DNA from: Azolla caroliniana
Lineage: Eukaryota > Polypodiophyta
NCBI GenBank assembly: GCA_043228905.1
Contig: JBHGNT010000055.1
Coordinates: 109,371-173,370, forward strand
Length of the DNA: 64,000 bases
Direction: 5' to 3'
Made by a program: the position numbers and the translations under genes. Positions 10,775 through 21,361 of this stretch are shown here, one piece after another (position 1 is the first letter of the stretch; each line of letters starts with the position of its first letter). The notes beneath the pieces are model-generated. The model did not search any database. It had not been told where the DNA came from and saw nothing but the letters and a program-made list of their open reading frames with translations.

Positions 10775-12118
10775 ATGAGAACCCAAGAGGAGGAGGCAGA
10801 GGAAGAACCTGCCGACACTCCCCTACGTTGTCGGAAGAGAAGCGACACAGAGCAGAAAGGGGACGAATTGGGACCGTTAAAAGACAGCACACCGATAGGA
10901 CCAGAACCGCTGGCGCCGGTGACTGAGCAGACAGATAACACACCAGTAGCTCCTACAGCACCGGACACAAGCATCACACGGGAGCAAGAACTCTCCACTA
11001 TCAGGGAAGAGTTAGAAGCCCAGGAGGCCTTGAGGGCTAGAGAACAAGAGCAGAAGAAGGCAACGGAGGATGAGTAACGAAGACTCGAAGAAAATATCCG
11101 GAAAAGCTATCAATTCAATGACCGGTTGAAGGAAGAAAAGGAGAAGCTGCTACAAGAGAAGGATAAGCTCCGGCGATCGGCAGAAACTAAAATCAAGCAG
11201 CTCAAAGAAGAACTTCGACAACAGAAAAACCGGGAAGACCGCGCCCGACGCCAAATAAACCAAAAGCTGAAGCAGAAGACAGAGGATTTTGAACGACTAC
11301 ACTGGGATCGCAAGCATTTGGATGCGGAGCATAGGAAGTTGATGGCAGAAGGTGTCTGGCAATAGGAGGAGCTACGGAAACTTCGGAAGGAAGTCAACAG
11401 GGCGACAGAGGCATTGGAAGAAGCAGCAAGGGACCGGATGGAGCTCAACCGGCAGCATTATGAGGAGACGGAATGGGCAAAGATGGTGTTGAATAGTGTT
11501 CAGAGCACTTATCAAACTCAATTCCTGGAATATGAGGTGCAGGCACAGGCAACCGCGGGCCTGATAAAGAAGTTAAAAGAGGAAAAGTAGGTTGCGGAGG
11601 ACAAGTCCAAGATGGGGCTCGGCCGGAGCCGCACCATTGTGCTGGGATGGAAAGAATGAACAAAGAGTATGATTGGTGAAAGCTCAGTGCAATGGTGGTC
11701 AAAATGGGTACAACAAGCAGCGGAATTATAGACATTGCAAGCGGATGCGGAAAACCGGAGAAAGAAAAGTGACAACTTCTACAAGATGGATGTGAAGAGT
11801 ATTGTAACCATTCGGGAGGAGTTGTCGAAGGATTTCTTGTCCCTAACAGGGGAACAATTCATGGTTGTAAGGCAGCTGGTACAACAACTAGATGATGACC
11901 AGCTTGGCACTCAACTCCAGCTCGAGCGATACGAACGAGAGCGAAGACAACAGATAGCATCGCAAATGTCGACGGCAATTAACATCAGTGATGGAGAGAA
12001 GTCTCTAGAGCAACCACCGAATGTAGCCAAGACTAGAGGAGGCCAGCCAAACGAAGCCCAAGTAGAACAGCCAAAAGAAGTCAGACCAGAGGAGCTAGAC
12101 AAAGCCCCAGTGCAGTAG
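10775..12118 (+). pseudogene. Degenerate coiled-coil reading frame, unknown
   Basis: One plus-strand frame runs from an ATG at 10775 to a stop near 12116, broken by in-frame stops at about 11075, 11363, 11588, 11657 and 11729. Without those stops it would encode roughly 440 residues. The N-terminal 100 residues are acidic and Pro/Thr-rich. The middle is strongly helical and charged with heptad-like patterning (for example EEKEKLLQEKDKLRRSAE and IKQLKEELRQQKNRED). The end is Gln/Glu/Pro-rich. I do not recognise a family. Its setting, next to an LTR-like segment with a TATA box and a gypsy integrase/protease fragment, suggests a gag or accessory ORF of an LTR element. A captured host coiled-coil gene cannot be excluded. 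Confidence 0.5.
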
Positions 12119-12720
12119 TAGGAGGAGCCAAGGATGGAGGATCCGGAGCCACAAGCGCTGAGACCAGTAGAGCCGGAAAGGAAGAGCAGGCTGGAGAGCA
12201 GGACGAAGACCAACAACAACTACTACTACTACAACCGGAGAAGCAACAGCAACAGCCAATGGAGCAACTACCCGATGAACCGTTGGCACCCTTGGACCAG
12301 AGCATTCTGGACATTTTGGAGGATGAATGAAGGGGCGAACCGTGGGTTCGACGTACAATGTATTGTCCCACGGGTGTGCCATGTGTTGGCCAGTTAGGCT
12401 AGAGTATGAAAGGGGAATCAGTTTTGGGAGTTGTAATTAGATAAATTATAATAATTATAAGATCGGACGGACGAACCCGGAATCGGTATGCCGATCCGGA
12501 TCTGGACCGGTTCGTAGACGGTTGCCGGTTGGCATCGGTTTGTAGCACAACTGGATACCTATAAAAGGATCCATAGATGATGTCATTAGAGACGGATAAT
12601 TAATAGAGAGGTGTTGTGTCTTTACATATTGTGTATCTTGTTAATATCGGTGATTATCAAACACGTGTATCAAGTTAATCATTCCGGATAGTAACTGGGA
12701 AGGATCGGTCCTGTATCACA
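12119..12720 (+). other. Possible LTR or 3' region with TATA box
   Basis: The coiled-coil region passes into non-coding sequence. A TATA-type motif, tataaaagg, lies at 12560-12568, preceded by short recurring CCGGT/CCGAT-type words and followed by an AT-rich stretch. The layout resembles U3-R-U5 of an LTR in plus orientation, but no second copy lies in the window and the ends cannot be fixed. Confidence 0.35.
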
Positions 12721-12939
12721 GTCTGCACATTCCTTACCATACCACCCCTTTGGTGAAGTGTTCCAAAGGGACACCCTGTGTTAGCGGCTTGTCCAGCCCG
12801 GTGACCCTAACCGGCCAACACCGTGACCCCTAGAAAACCTAGAACGGTTGACCGAAACTCGCCTTCTCGCATTCCAAGCACTCTTGACAGAGAAAGCCAA
12901 TAGAAAGGCGTGGCAGACAACAAAGTAAGGGATAAAGAT

Positions 12940-13720
12940 CTAGCTGAAGGGGACATGGCTCTCAAATTCGTGTCTCAATGACACAAAAAGAAGCTCAAAT
13001 TATGAGGCGAAGGCCCCTATGTAGTCTCGGAGATTACCAAGACAGGAGCATGTTGAATACGCACGCACGAAGGAATCGACATCCGAGGATTCATCAATTG
13101 GAACAAGCTCAAATGTTACTATGGACCCCTCACCCTCGAAGCCCTATTCATGGCTCGACAACGAGAAGTGGAAGCCAAACTTAAAGCATCCAAAGGCCAA
13201 ATGGCCCTCTTAGAAACCGACCTTCACAACGTGCAAGCGAAACTGAAAGGACAAGGTGACGCCCACCCCGTGGCTATGGCTAGGTCGATAGACCCTAATG
13301 ACGTGACAACACACCTACCATGCTTCGCTGACGGCGTACCTCTAACAACAGTAATCGATACTGGAGCATCACTAACCCTTTTCTCCTTCGAAACGTGGGA
13401 GCATCTCCCAGACCTCGAAGCGTGCAACGACAACTTCCTTGGCTTCAATGGTTCCACATCACATTGCCTCGGAGCCTTTGTGTGTAACATCAAGACACAA
13501 TATTGTAACCACTCAATTCGAGTTATGGTCCTCCCACCGAAAGTGTTGTACACCACGTGACTCCTCGGTTTGGATTGGTGTCACGTAAGGGAATGTCTCC
13601 TATTACCAAGCAAGAACATTGTCTCCTTTCAAACTACAATTGGTGTGAAGTTCGAGAAACTCGTTGCAACAACACTCGAACCACATCCCACCAATCTCGA
13701 CGAACTCTAGAGCATGAAAA
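12940..13720 (+). pseudogene. Gypsy integrase tail joined to aspartic protease
   Basis: In one plus-strand frame: a GPY/F-type end of integrase (KKKLKL, stop, GEGPYVVSEITKTGAC, stop, IRTHEGIDIRGFINWNKLK, CYYGPL), then a charged helical linker (QREVEAKLKASKGQMALLE), then a retropepsin domain with the catalytic motif VIDTGASLTLF. The flap region follows, and then the C-terminal LLGLDW motif, which is preceded by an in-frame TGA at 13558-13560. From about 13057 to 13557 the frame is open, so the integrase tail and the protease are physically continuous. In standard Ty3/gypsy elements protease lies before RT and integrase, so this order is unusual. At least four stops make it a pseudogene. Confidence 0.7.
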
Positions 13721-14144
13721 CACCCAACCAACAAGAACTCGCTCAATCACCGGCCACCCAAGGTCAAAGTAACGCTAACATCGGAACAAGGACATCCACG
13801 CCATGCAAGTGGGTGAATGTTCACACGACCTTCGCCGAAGGACCAGGCCGCGGAGAATGTGTTGTTAGGCGAGTCAGAAAAGAACTCACAAACGCCCAAG
13901 GTTGGCACAAAGGTGCCACTCGCTTCTGATATTACCGATTAGGAACACGGTCTACGGTCAGTCCTTCGACCTAGACCTCAAACGCGCATCCCGACCATGC
14001 CATGTGCATCCCGACTTAGCCAAAACCATTCCAAGCAATACATCCACATTTATCTATTCGAACAGTGTGGTTTGAATCATCCCAACCAGTGTTGCCTTTT
14101 GACGGCTAACATTGCCTGTCATGAGAACGGTATTCCAAAAAATT
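13721..14144 (+). other. Downstream part of the gypsy fragment, no domain
   Basis: Continues the composition of the protease fragment. Open stretches of about 70 codons show no recognised motif. The satellite resumes at about 14145-14160 with ttctcaattctatatt. Confidence 0.35.
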
Positions 14145-17100
14145 TGCGTGTCGAATGACGATTTGTTTCTCAATTCTATATTATAGACTGCATCGTTAGC
14201 TTCAATGTGCATGGTTCAACATAGAAATCCGATATCACACGAGCCAGGTATGAACATTTTCATTTACTCACGCGCTCTTGTCTATGCCCTCCTCAACTTT
14301 GCTTTCTTGTTCATGTCTCTCGACCTGAGTTTCAAAATCAGGGTTTTCCAATTCTATATCATAGTCAACTTTGTAAGTTTCGATTTCATGTTTGAACACA
14401 AAAATCCGATATCACACGAGCCAGCTATGAACATTTTCATTTACTCACGCGCTCTTGTCTACGCCCTCCTCAACTTTCCTTTTTTCTTCATGTCTCTCGA
14501 CCTGAGTTTCAAAATCATGATTTTCCTATTCTACATTGTAGTAACTTTGTTAGGTTCAATTCGCATGTTTGAACACAGAAATTCGATATCACACGAGCAA
14601 GGTATGAACATTTTCATTTATTCACGTGCTCTTCTCTACGTCGTCCTTAACTTTTCTTTTTTCTTCATGTCTCTCGACTTGAGTTTCAAAATCATGATTT
14701 TTCAATTCTATATCATAGAGTCCATCGTTAGCTTCCATGTGCTTGTTAGAACACAAAAATCCGATATCACAAAATCTAGGTATAAACATTTTCATTTACT
14801 AACATCCTCTTCTCTAAAACCTCCTCAACTTTGCTTTCTTATTCATGTCATGATTTTTTATTTCCATATCATAGCTAGCGTTGTTAGCTTAAAATCGCAT
14901 TTTTGAGCACAAAAAACCGATATCACATGAGGCACGTATGAAAATTTTCATTTCTTGACGCGGTCTTCTGTACAACCTCCTCAACTTTTTGTTTCTCTTC
15001 ATGTCTCTCGACTTGACTTTCAAAATCATGATTTCTCAATTCTATATTGTAGAGTGCTTCTGTGAGCTTCAATTCACATGTTTGAACACAAAAATCCGAT
15101 ATAACACGAGCCAGGTCTGAACATTTTATTTTTCTCACGCGCTCTTGTCTACGTCGTCCTTAACTTTGCTTTTTTGTTCATGTCTCCCGACTTGAGTCTT
15201 AAAATCATGATTTTCCAATTCTATATCATAGACTGCGTTGTTAGCTTTGATGTGCAGGTTTGAACACAAAAATACGATATCACAAGAACCAGGTATGAAC
15301 ATTTTCATTTACTCACGCGCTTTGGTCAATGTCGTCCTCAACTTTGCTTTTTTCTTCATGTCTCTGGACCTGAGTTTCAAAATCATGGTTTATCAATTCT
15401 ATATTATAGAGTGCGTCGTTACCTTCGATGTCCATGTATGAACACAAAAATCCGATATCACACGAGCCATGTATGAACATTTTCATTTACTCACGCGCTC
15501 TTGTCTATGCCCTCCTCAACTTTGCTTTTTTCTTCATGTCTCTGGACCTGAGTTTCAAAATCATGGTTTCTCAATTCTATATTATAGAGTGCGTCGTTAG
15601 CGATGTCCATGTTTGAACACAGAAATCCGTTATCACACGATCCAGGTATGAACATTTTCATTTATTGATGCATTGTTCTCACTGTCCTCCTCAGCTTTAC
15701 ATTTTTCTTCATGTCTCTCGACCTCAGTTTCGAAATCATGATTTTGCATGTCTATATTATAGAGTGCATTGGTAGCTTCCATGTGCATATATGAACACAA
15801 AAATCCGATATCACACGAGCTAGGTATGAACATTTTCATTTACTCACGCGCTCTTGTCTATGCCCTCCTCAACTTTGCTTTTTTCTTCATTTCTCAGGAC
15901 CTGAGTAACAAAATCATGATTTCTCAATTCTATATTATAGAGTGTGTCGTTAGCTTCGATGTGCATGTTTGAACACAAAAATCCGATATCACACGAGCCA
16001 AGTATGAACATTTTCATTTATTGATGCGTTGTTGTCACGACCCTCCTCAACTTTACTTTTTCTTCATGTCTCTCGATCTGAGTTTCAAAATCATGGTTTT
16101 GCAAGTCTATATCATAGAGTGCATCGTAAGCTTCAATGTGCATGTATAAACACAAAAATGCGATATCACACGAGCCAGGTATGAACATTTTCATTTACTC
16201 AAGCACTCTTGTCTACGTCGTCCTTAACTTTGCTTTTTTCTTCACGTCTCTCGACTTGAGTTTCAAAATCATGATTTGGCAATTCTATATCATAGAGTAC
16301 ATCGTTAGCTTCCATGTGCTTGTTAGAACACAAAAATCCAATATCACAAACGCTAGGTATGAACGCGCTCTTGTCTAAAGCCTCCTCAACTTTGCTTTCT
16401 TCTTCATGTCTCTCGACCTCAGTTTCAAAATCATGATTTTTTATTTCCATATCATAGCTTGTGTTGTTAGCGTAAATTCGCATGTTTGAACACAAAAATC
16501 CGATATCACACCAGCCACGTATGAAAATTTCATTTACTGAGGCGCTCTTGTCTACAACCTCCTCAACTTAACGTTTTTCTTCATGTCTCTCGACTTGAGT
16601 TTCAAAATCATGATTTCTAAACTTTATATTGTACAGTGCTTTTGTGAGATTCAATTCGCATTTTTGAACACATAAATCCGATACCACACGAGCCAGGTAT
16701 GAACATTTTCATTGACTCACGAGCTCTTGTCTACGTCGTCCTTGACTTTGCTTTTTTTTTCATGTCTCTTGACTTGAGTGTCAAAATCATGATTTTGAAT
16801 TTCTATATCATAGAGTGCATTGTTAGCTTCGATATGCATGTATGAACACAAAAATCCAATATCACACGAGCTAGGTATGAACATTTTCATTTACTCGCGC
16901 GCTCTTGTGTATGCCCTCCTCAACATTGCTTTTTTCTTCATGTCTCTCGACCTGAGTTTCAAAATCATGATTTCTCAATACTATATTATATAGTGCGTCG
17001 TTAGCTTTGATGTGCATGTTTGAACACAAAAATCCGATATCACACGAGCCAAGTATGAACATTTTCATTTATTGATGCGTTGTGGTCACCACCCTCCTCA

Positions 17101-20100
17101 ACTTTACTTCTTTCTACATGTCTCTTGACCTGACTTTCAAAATATTGGTTTTGCAATTCTTTATCATAGAGTGCGTCGTTAGCTTCTATGTGCATGTTTG
17201 AACACAAACATCTGATATCACGCGAATGAGGTATGAAAATTTTCATTTACTCATGCGCTCTTGTCTACGCCCTCCTCATCTTTGCTTTTATCTTCATGTC
17301 TGTCGACCTGAGTTTCAAAATCATGATTTACCAACTCTACATCGTGGTTACCTGGTTTAGCTTCGATTCGCATGGTTGAACACAAAAATCCGATATCACA
17401 CGAGCCAGGTATGAACATTTTCATTTACTCACCCGCTCTTGTCTACTCCGTTCTCAACTTTGCTTTTTTCTTCATGTCTCTCGACATGAGTTTCAAAATC
17501 ATGATTTTCCAATTCTACATCGTATTTAGCTTTGTTAGGTTCGATTCGCATGTTTGAACACGAAAATCCGATATCACATGAGCCAGGTATGAACATTTTC
17601 ATTTACTCACATGCTCTAGTCTACACCCTCCTACTCTTTGCTTTTTTCTTCATGTCTCTCGACCTGAGTTTCGAATCATGATTTCACAATTCTATATTAT
17701 AGATAAATTGTTAGGTTCGATTCGCATGTATGAACACAGAAATCCGATATCACACAAGCCAGGTATGAACATTTTCATTTACTGAAGCGCTCTTGTCTAT
17801 GCCCTCCTCAACTTTGCTTTTTTCTTCATATCTCTAGAGTTGAGTTTCAAAATCATGATTTCTCGATTCTATATTATAGATTATGTCGTTAGCTTCGATA
17901 TGCATGTTTGAACACAAAAATCCAATATTACACGAGCTAACTATGAACATTTTCATTTATTGATGCGTTGTGGTCACCGCCCTCCTCAACTTTACTTTTT
18001 TCTACATGTCTCTCAACCTGAGTTTCGAAATCTTGGTTTTGCAATTCTATATCATAGAGTGCGTCATTAGCTTCGATGTGCATGTTTGAACACAAAAATC
18101 TGATATCACACGAGCAAGGTATGAACATTTTCATTTACTCACACGCTCTTGTCTACGCCCTCCTCAACTTTCCTTTTTTCCTCATGTCTCTCGACATGAG
18201 TTTCAAAATCAGGATTTTGCAATTCCATATCATAGAGTGCTTTGTTAGGTTGGATTCGCATGTTTGAACATAAAAATCCGATATCACACGAGCCAGGTAT
18301 GAACATTTTCATTTACTCACGCGCTCTTGTCGACGCCCTCCTCAACTTTTCTTTTTTCTTCATGTCTCTCGACCTGAGAATCAAATTCATGATTTACCAA
18401 TTCTACATCGTAGTTAGCTTTGTTAGGTTCGATTCGCATGGTTGAACACAAAAATCCGATATCACACGAGACAGGTATGAACATTTTTATTTAATCACCC
18501 GCTCTTGTCTACGCCGTCGTCAACTTCGGTTTTTCCTTCATGTCTCTCGACCTGAGTTTCAAAATCATGATTTTCCAATTCTACATCGTAGTTAGCTTGG
18601 TTAGGTTCGATTCACATGTTTGAACACGAAAATCTGATATCACACAAGTCCAGTACGAACATTTTCTCTTCATGTCAGTCGACCTAAGTTTCAAATTCAT
18701 CATTTGTCAATTCTATATTATAGAGTGCGTCATTAGCTTCGATGTGCATGTTTCAACATAGAAATCCGATATCACACGAGCCAGGTATGAACATTTTCAT
18801 TTATTGATGCGTTGTTGTCACCGCCCTCCTCAGCTTTACTTTTTTCTTCATGTCTCTCGACTTGAATTTCAAAATCATGATTTTGTAAGTCTATATCATA
18901 GAGTGCGTCGTTAGCTTCGATGTGCATGTATGAATACGACAATCCGATATCACACGAGCCAGGTATGAACATTTTCATTTACTCACGCGCTCTTGTCTAT
19001 GCCCTCCTCAACTTTGCTTTTTTCTTCATGTTGTGGACCTGAGTTTCAAAATCATGATTTCTGAATTCTATATTATAGAGTGCATCGTTAGCTTCGATGT
19101 GCATGTTTGAACATAAAAATCGAATATCACACGAGCCAGGTATGAACATTTTCATTTATTGATGCGCTGTTGTCACCGCCCTCCTCAACTTTACTTTTTT
19201 CTTCATGTCTCTCGACATGAGTTTCAAAATCTTGGTTTTGCGATTCTATATCATGGACTGCGTCGTTAGCTTCGACGTGCATGTTTGAACACAAAAATCC
19301 AATATCACACGAGCCAGGTATGAACATTTTCATTTACTCAAGCGCTCTTGTCTTTGCCCTCCTCAAGTTTGCTTTTTTCTTCATGTGTCTCGACCTGAGT
19401 TTCAAAGTTAGGATTTTCCAATTATATATCATAGTCAGCTTTGTAAGCTTCGATTTTCATGTTTGAACACAAAAATCCGATATGACATGAGCCAACTATG
19501 AACATTTTCATTTACTCACCCGCTCTTGTCTGTGCCCTCCTCAACTTTGTTTTTCTCTTCATGTCTCTCGACCTAAGTTTCAAAATAATGATTTCTCAAA
19601 TCTATATTGTAGAGTGCTTTTGTGAGCTTCAATTCGCATGTTTGAACACAAAAATCTGATATCACAGGAGCCATGTATGAATATTTTCATTTACTCACGC
19701 GCTCTTGTCTACGCCCTCCTCAACTTTGCTTTTTTCTTCATGTCTCTTGACCTGAGTTTCAAAATCATTAGTTTCCAATTCTACATCGTAGTTAGCTTTG
19801 TTAGGTTCGATTCGCATGTTTGAACACAAAAATCCAATATCACACGAGCCAGGTATGAACTTTTTCATTTACTCACGTGCTCTTGTCTACGCCCTCCTCA
19901 ACTTTGCGTTTTTTTTTCATGTCTCTCGACCTGAGTTTCAAAATAATGATTTCTCAATTCTATATTATAGAGTGCGTCGTTAGCTCTGATGTGCAAATTT
20001 GAACACAAAAATCCAATATCACACGAGCCAGGTATGAACATTTTCATTTATTGATGCATTGTAATCACCGCCCTCCTCAACTTTACTTTTTTCTTCATGT

Positions 20101-20742
20101 CTCTCGACCTGAGTTTCAAAATCTTGGTTTTGCAATTCTATATCATAGAGTGCGTCGTTAGCTTCGATGTGCATGTATGAACACAAAAATCCGATATCAC
20201 ACGAGCCAGGTAGGAACATTTTCATTTACTCACGCGCTCTTGTCTACGCGCTCCACAACTTTCCTTTTTTCTTCATGTCTCTGGACCTGAGTTTCAAAAT
20301 CATGATTTTCCTATTCTACATTGTAGTTAGCTTTGTTAGGTTGAATTCACATGTTTGAACACAAAATCCGATATCACACGAGCCAGGTATGAACATTTTT
20401 CATTTACTCACGCGCTCTTGTCTACGTCGTCCTTAAGTTTGCTTTTTTCTTCATGTCTCTCGACTTGAGTTTCAAAATCATGATTTTGCAATTCTATATC
20501 ATAGAGTGCATCGTTAGCTTCGATGTGCTTGTTTGAACACAGAAATCCGATATCACATGAGCCAGGTATGAACATTTTCATTTACTCATGCGCTCTTGTC
20601 TACGCCCTCCTCAACTTTGCTTTTTTCTTCATGTCTCTCGACCTGAGTTTCAAAATCATGATTTTCCAATTCTATATTGTAGTTATCTTTGTTAGGTTCA
20701 ATTAGCATGTTTGAACACAATAATCCGATATCACACGAGCCA

Positions 20743-20746
<4 letters not shown>
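14145..20746. repeat. Satellite array B, diverged ~178-bp monomers
   Basis: About 37 head-to-tail monomers of the same family as 1-5283. The box gagccaggtatgaac recurs every 177-178 bp (for example 14244, 14421, 14598). Typical variants are ttcatttactcacgcgctct, ctcctcaactttgct and ttcttcatgtctctcgacc. Two subtypes are interspersed: one with ttcatttactcacgcgctct and one with ttcatttattgatgcgttgt. A few monomers are shortened, such as the one near 18650-18720. Copies are more diverged from each other than in array A, and no long higher-order unit is evident by eye. Small reading frames on either strand are repeat by-products. Confidence 0.96.

Positions 20747-20784
<38 letters not shown>
20746..20784. 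repeat. (TC)n microsatellite at the array edge
   Basis: About 19 TC units, starting immediately after a partial satellite box (gagccagg). It sits exactly at the junction between satellite array B and the LINE-like sequence. Confidence 0.95.
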
Positions 20785-20788
<4 letters not shown>

Positions 20789-20855
20789 ATTGAGTCCAAC
20801 AATTTCCACTCTAACTACACGAAGTTCAAAACCCTTTCGTCGTTGGAAGATGCCT

Positions 20856-21168
20856 TGTTGGGAACAAGGCCGTGTCAATGTGTAGGATCAAACACCATTC
20901 GATTAGGGTTGAATACCTGCGTATGACAGTTTCTGAGGTCGTGCACAGAGATGGAGAGAAAGAGAGAGAGAGAGAGAGACAGAGGCACAAAAGACTCTTT
21001 ATTCATAAGAAAATAATACAACACCCAACCTTACAAAGAGGTTACTAGGTCACTTTATATAGTGACCGACTTAGGGCAACTACCCTTTACGCTAATTACA
21101 CAAATGGCCCAAACTAGAGCTATACAAGGGATAGTGTGAATACGTCCATTATACACTTGTATTCGACA
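20856..21168 (-). repeat. 3' LTR of the young copia element
   Basis: 313 bp, TG...CA ends. It holds a short (GA)n run at about 20950-20979. It differs from the 5' LTR at one position. Confidence 0.97.
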
Positions 21169-21177
21169 CTCCCCCGT
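21169..21177 (-). promoter_or_regulatory. Polypurine tract of the young copia element
   Basis: ACGGGGGAG on the minus strand, directly before the 3' LTR. This is the plus-strand priming site for reverse transcription. Confidence 0.88.
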
Positions 21178-21361
21178 AATGGGCGTATACATGGGTTATC
21201 TAAGATTACAGGTATGAACCTAGGTTCTCGGACATATCAGTTTTGTTCGAGTCGGCAGGGTCCGAAGGCAGAAGACCGGACTGGTCGGGTCGGAAGAGTT
21301 GAAGCCGATCATTAAGGAACTGATGTCGGTTGTCGGAAACCATCCTGCGCTGTGTCCGGCT

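Noticed and set aside
14205-20705. Many 60-68-codon frames (and one of 233 codons) in array B, some with a Phe-rich 'membrane-like' look
   Set aside because: Each is the same satellite read through one or more monomers. Period 178 is not a multiple of three, so frames close within a monomer or so.
1-20746. CRISPR-like look of short conserved boxes separated by variable segments
   Set aside because: The whole 178-bp unit is repeated, spacers are homologous to each other, and the surrounding genes are plant nuclear genes.
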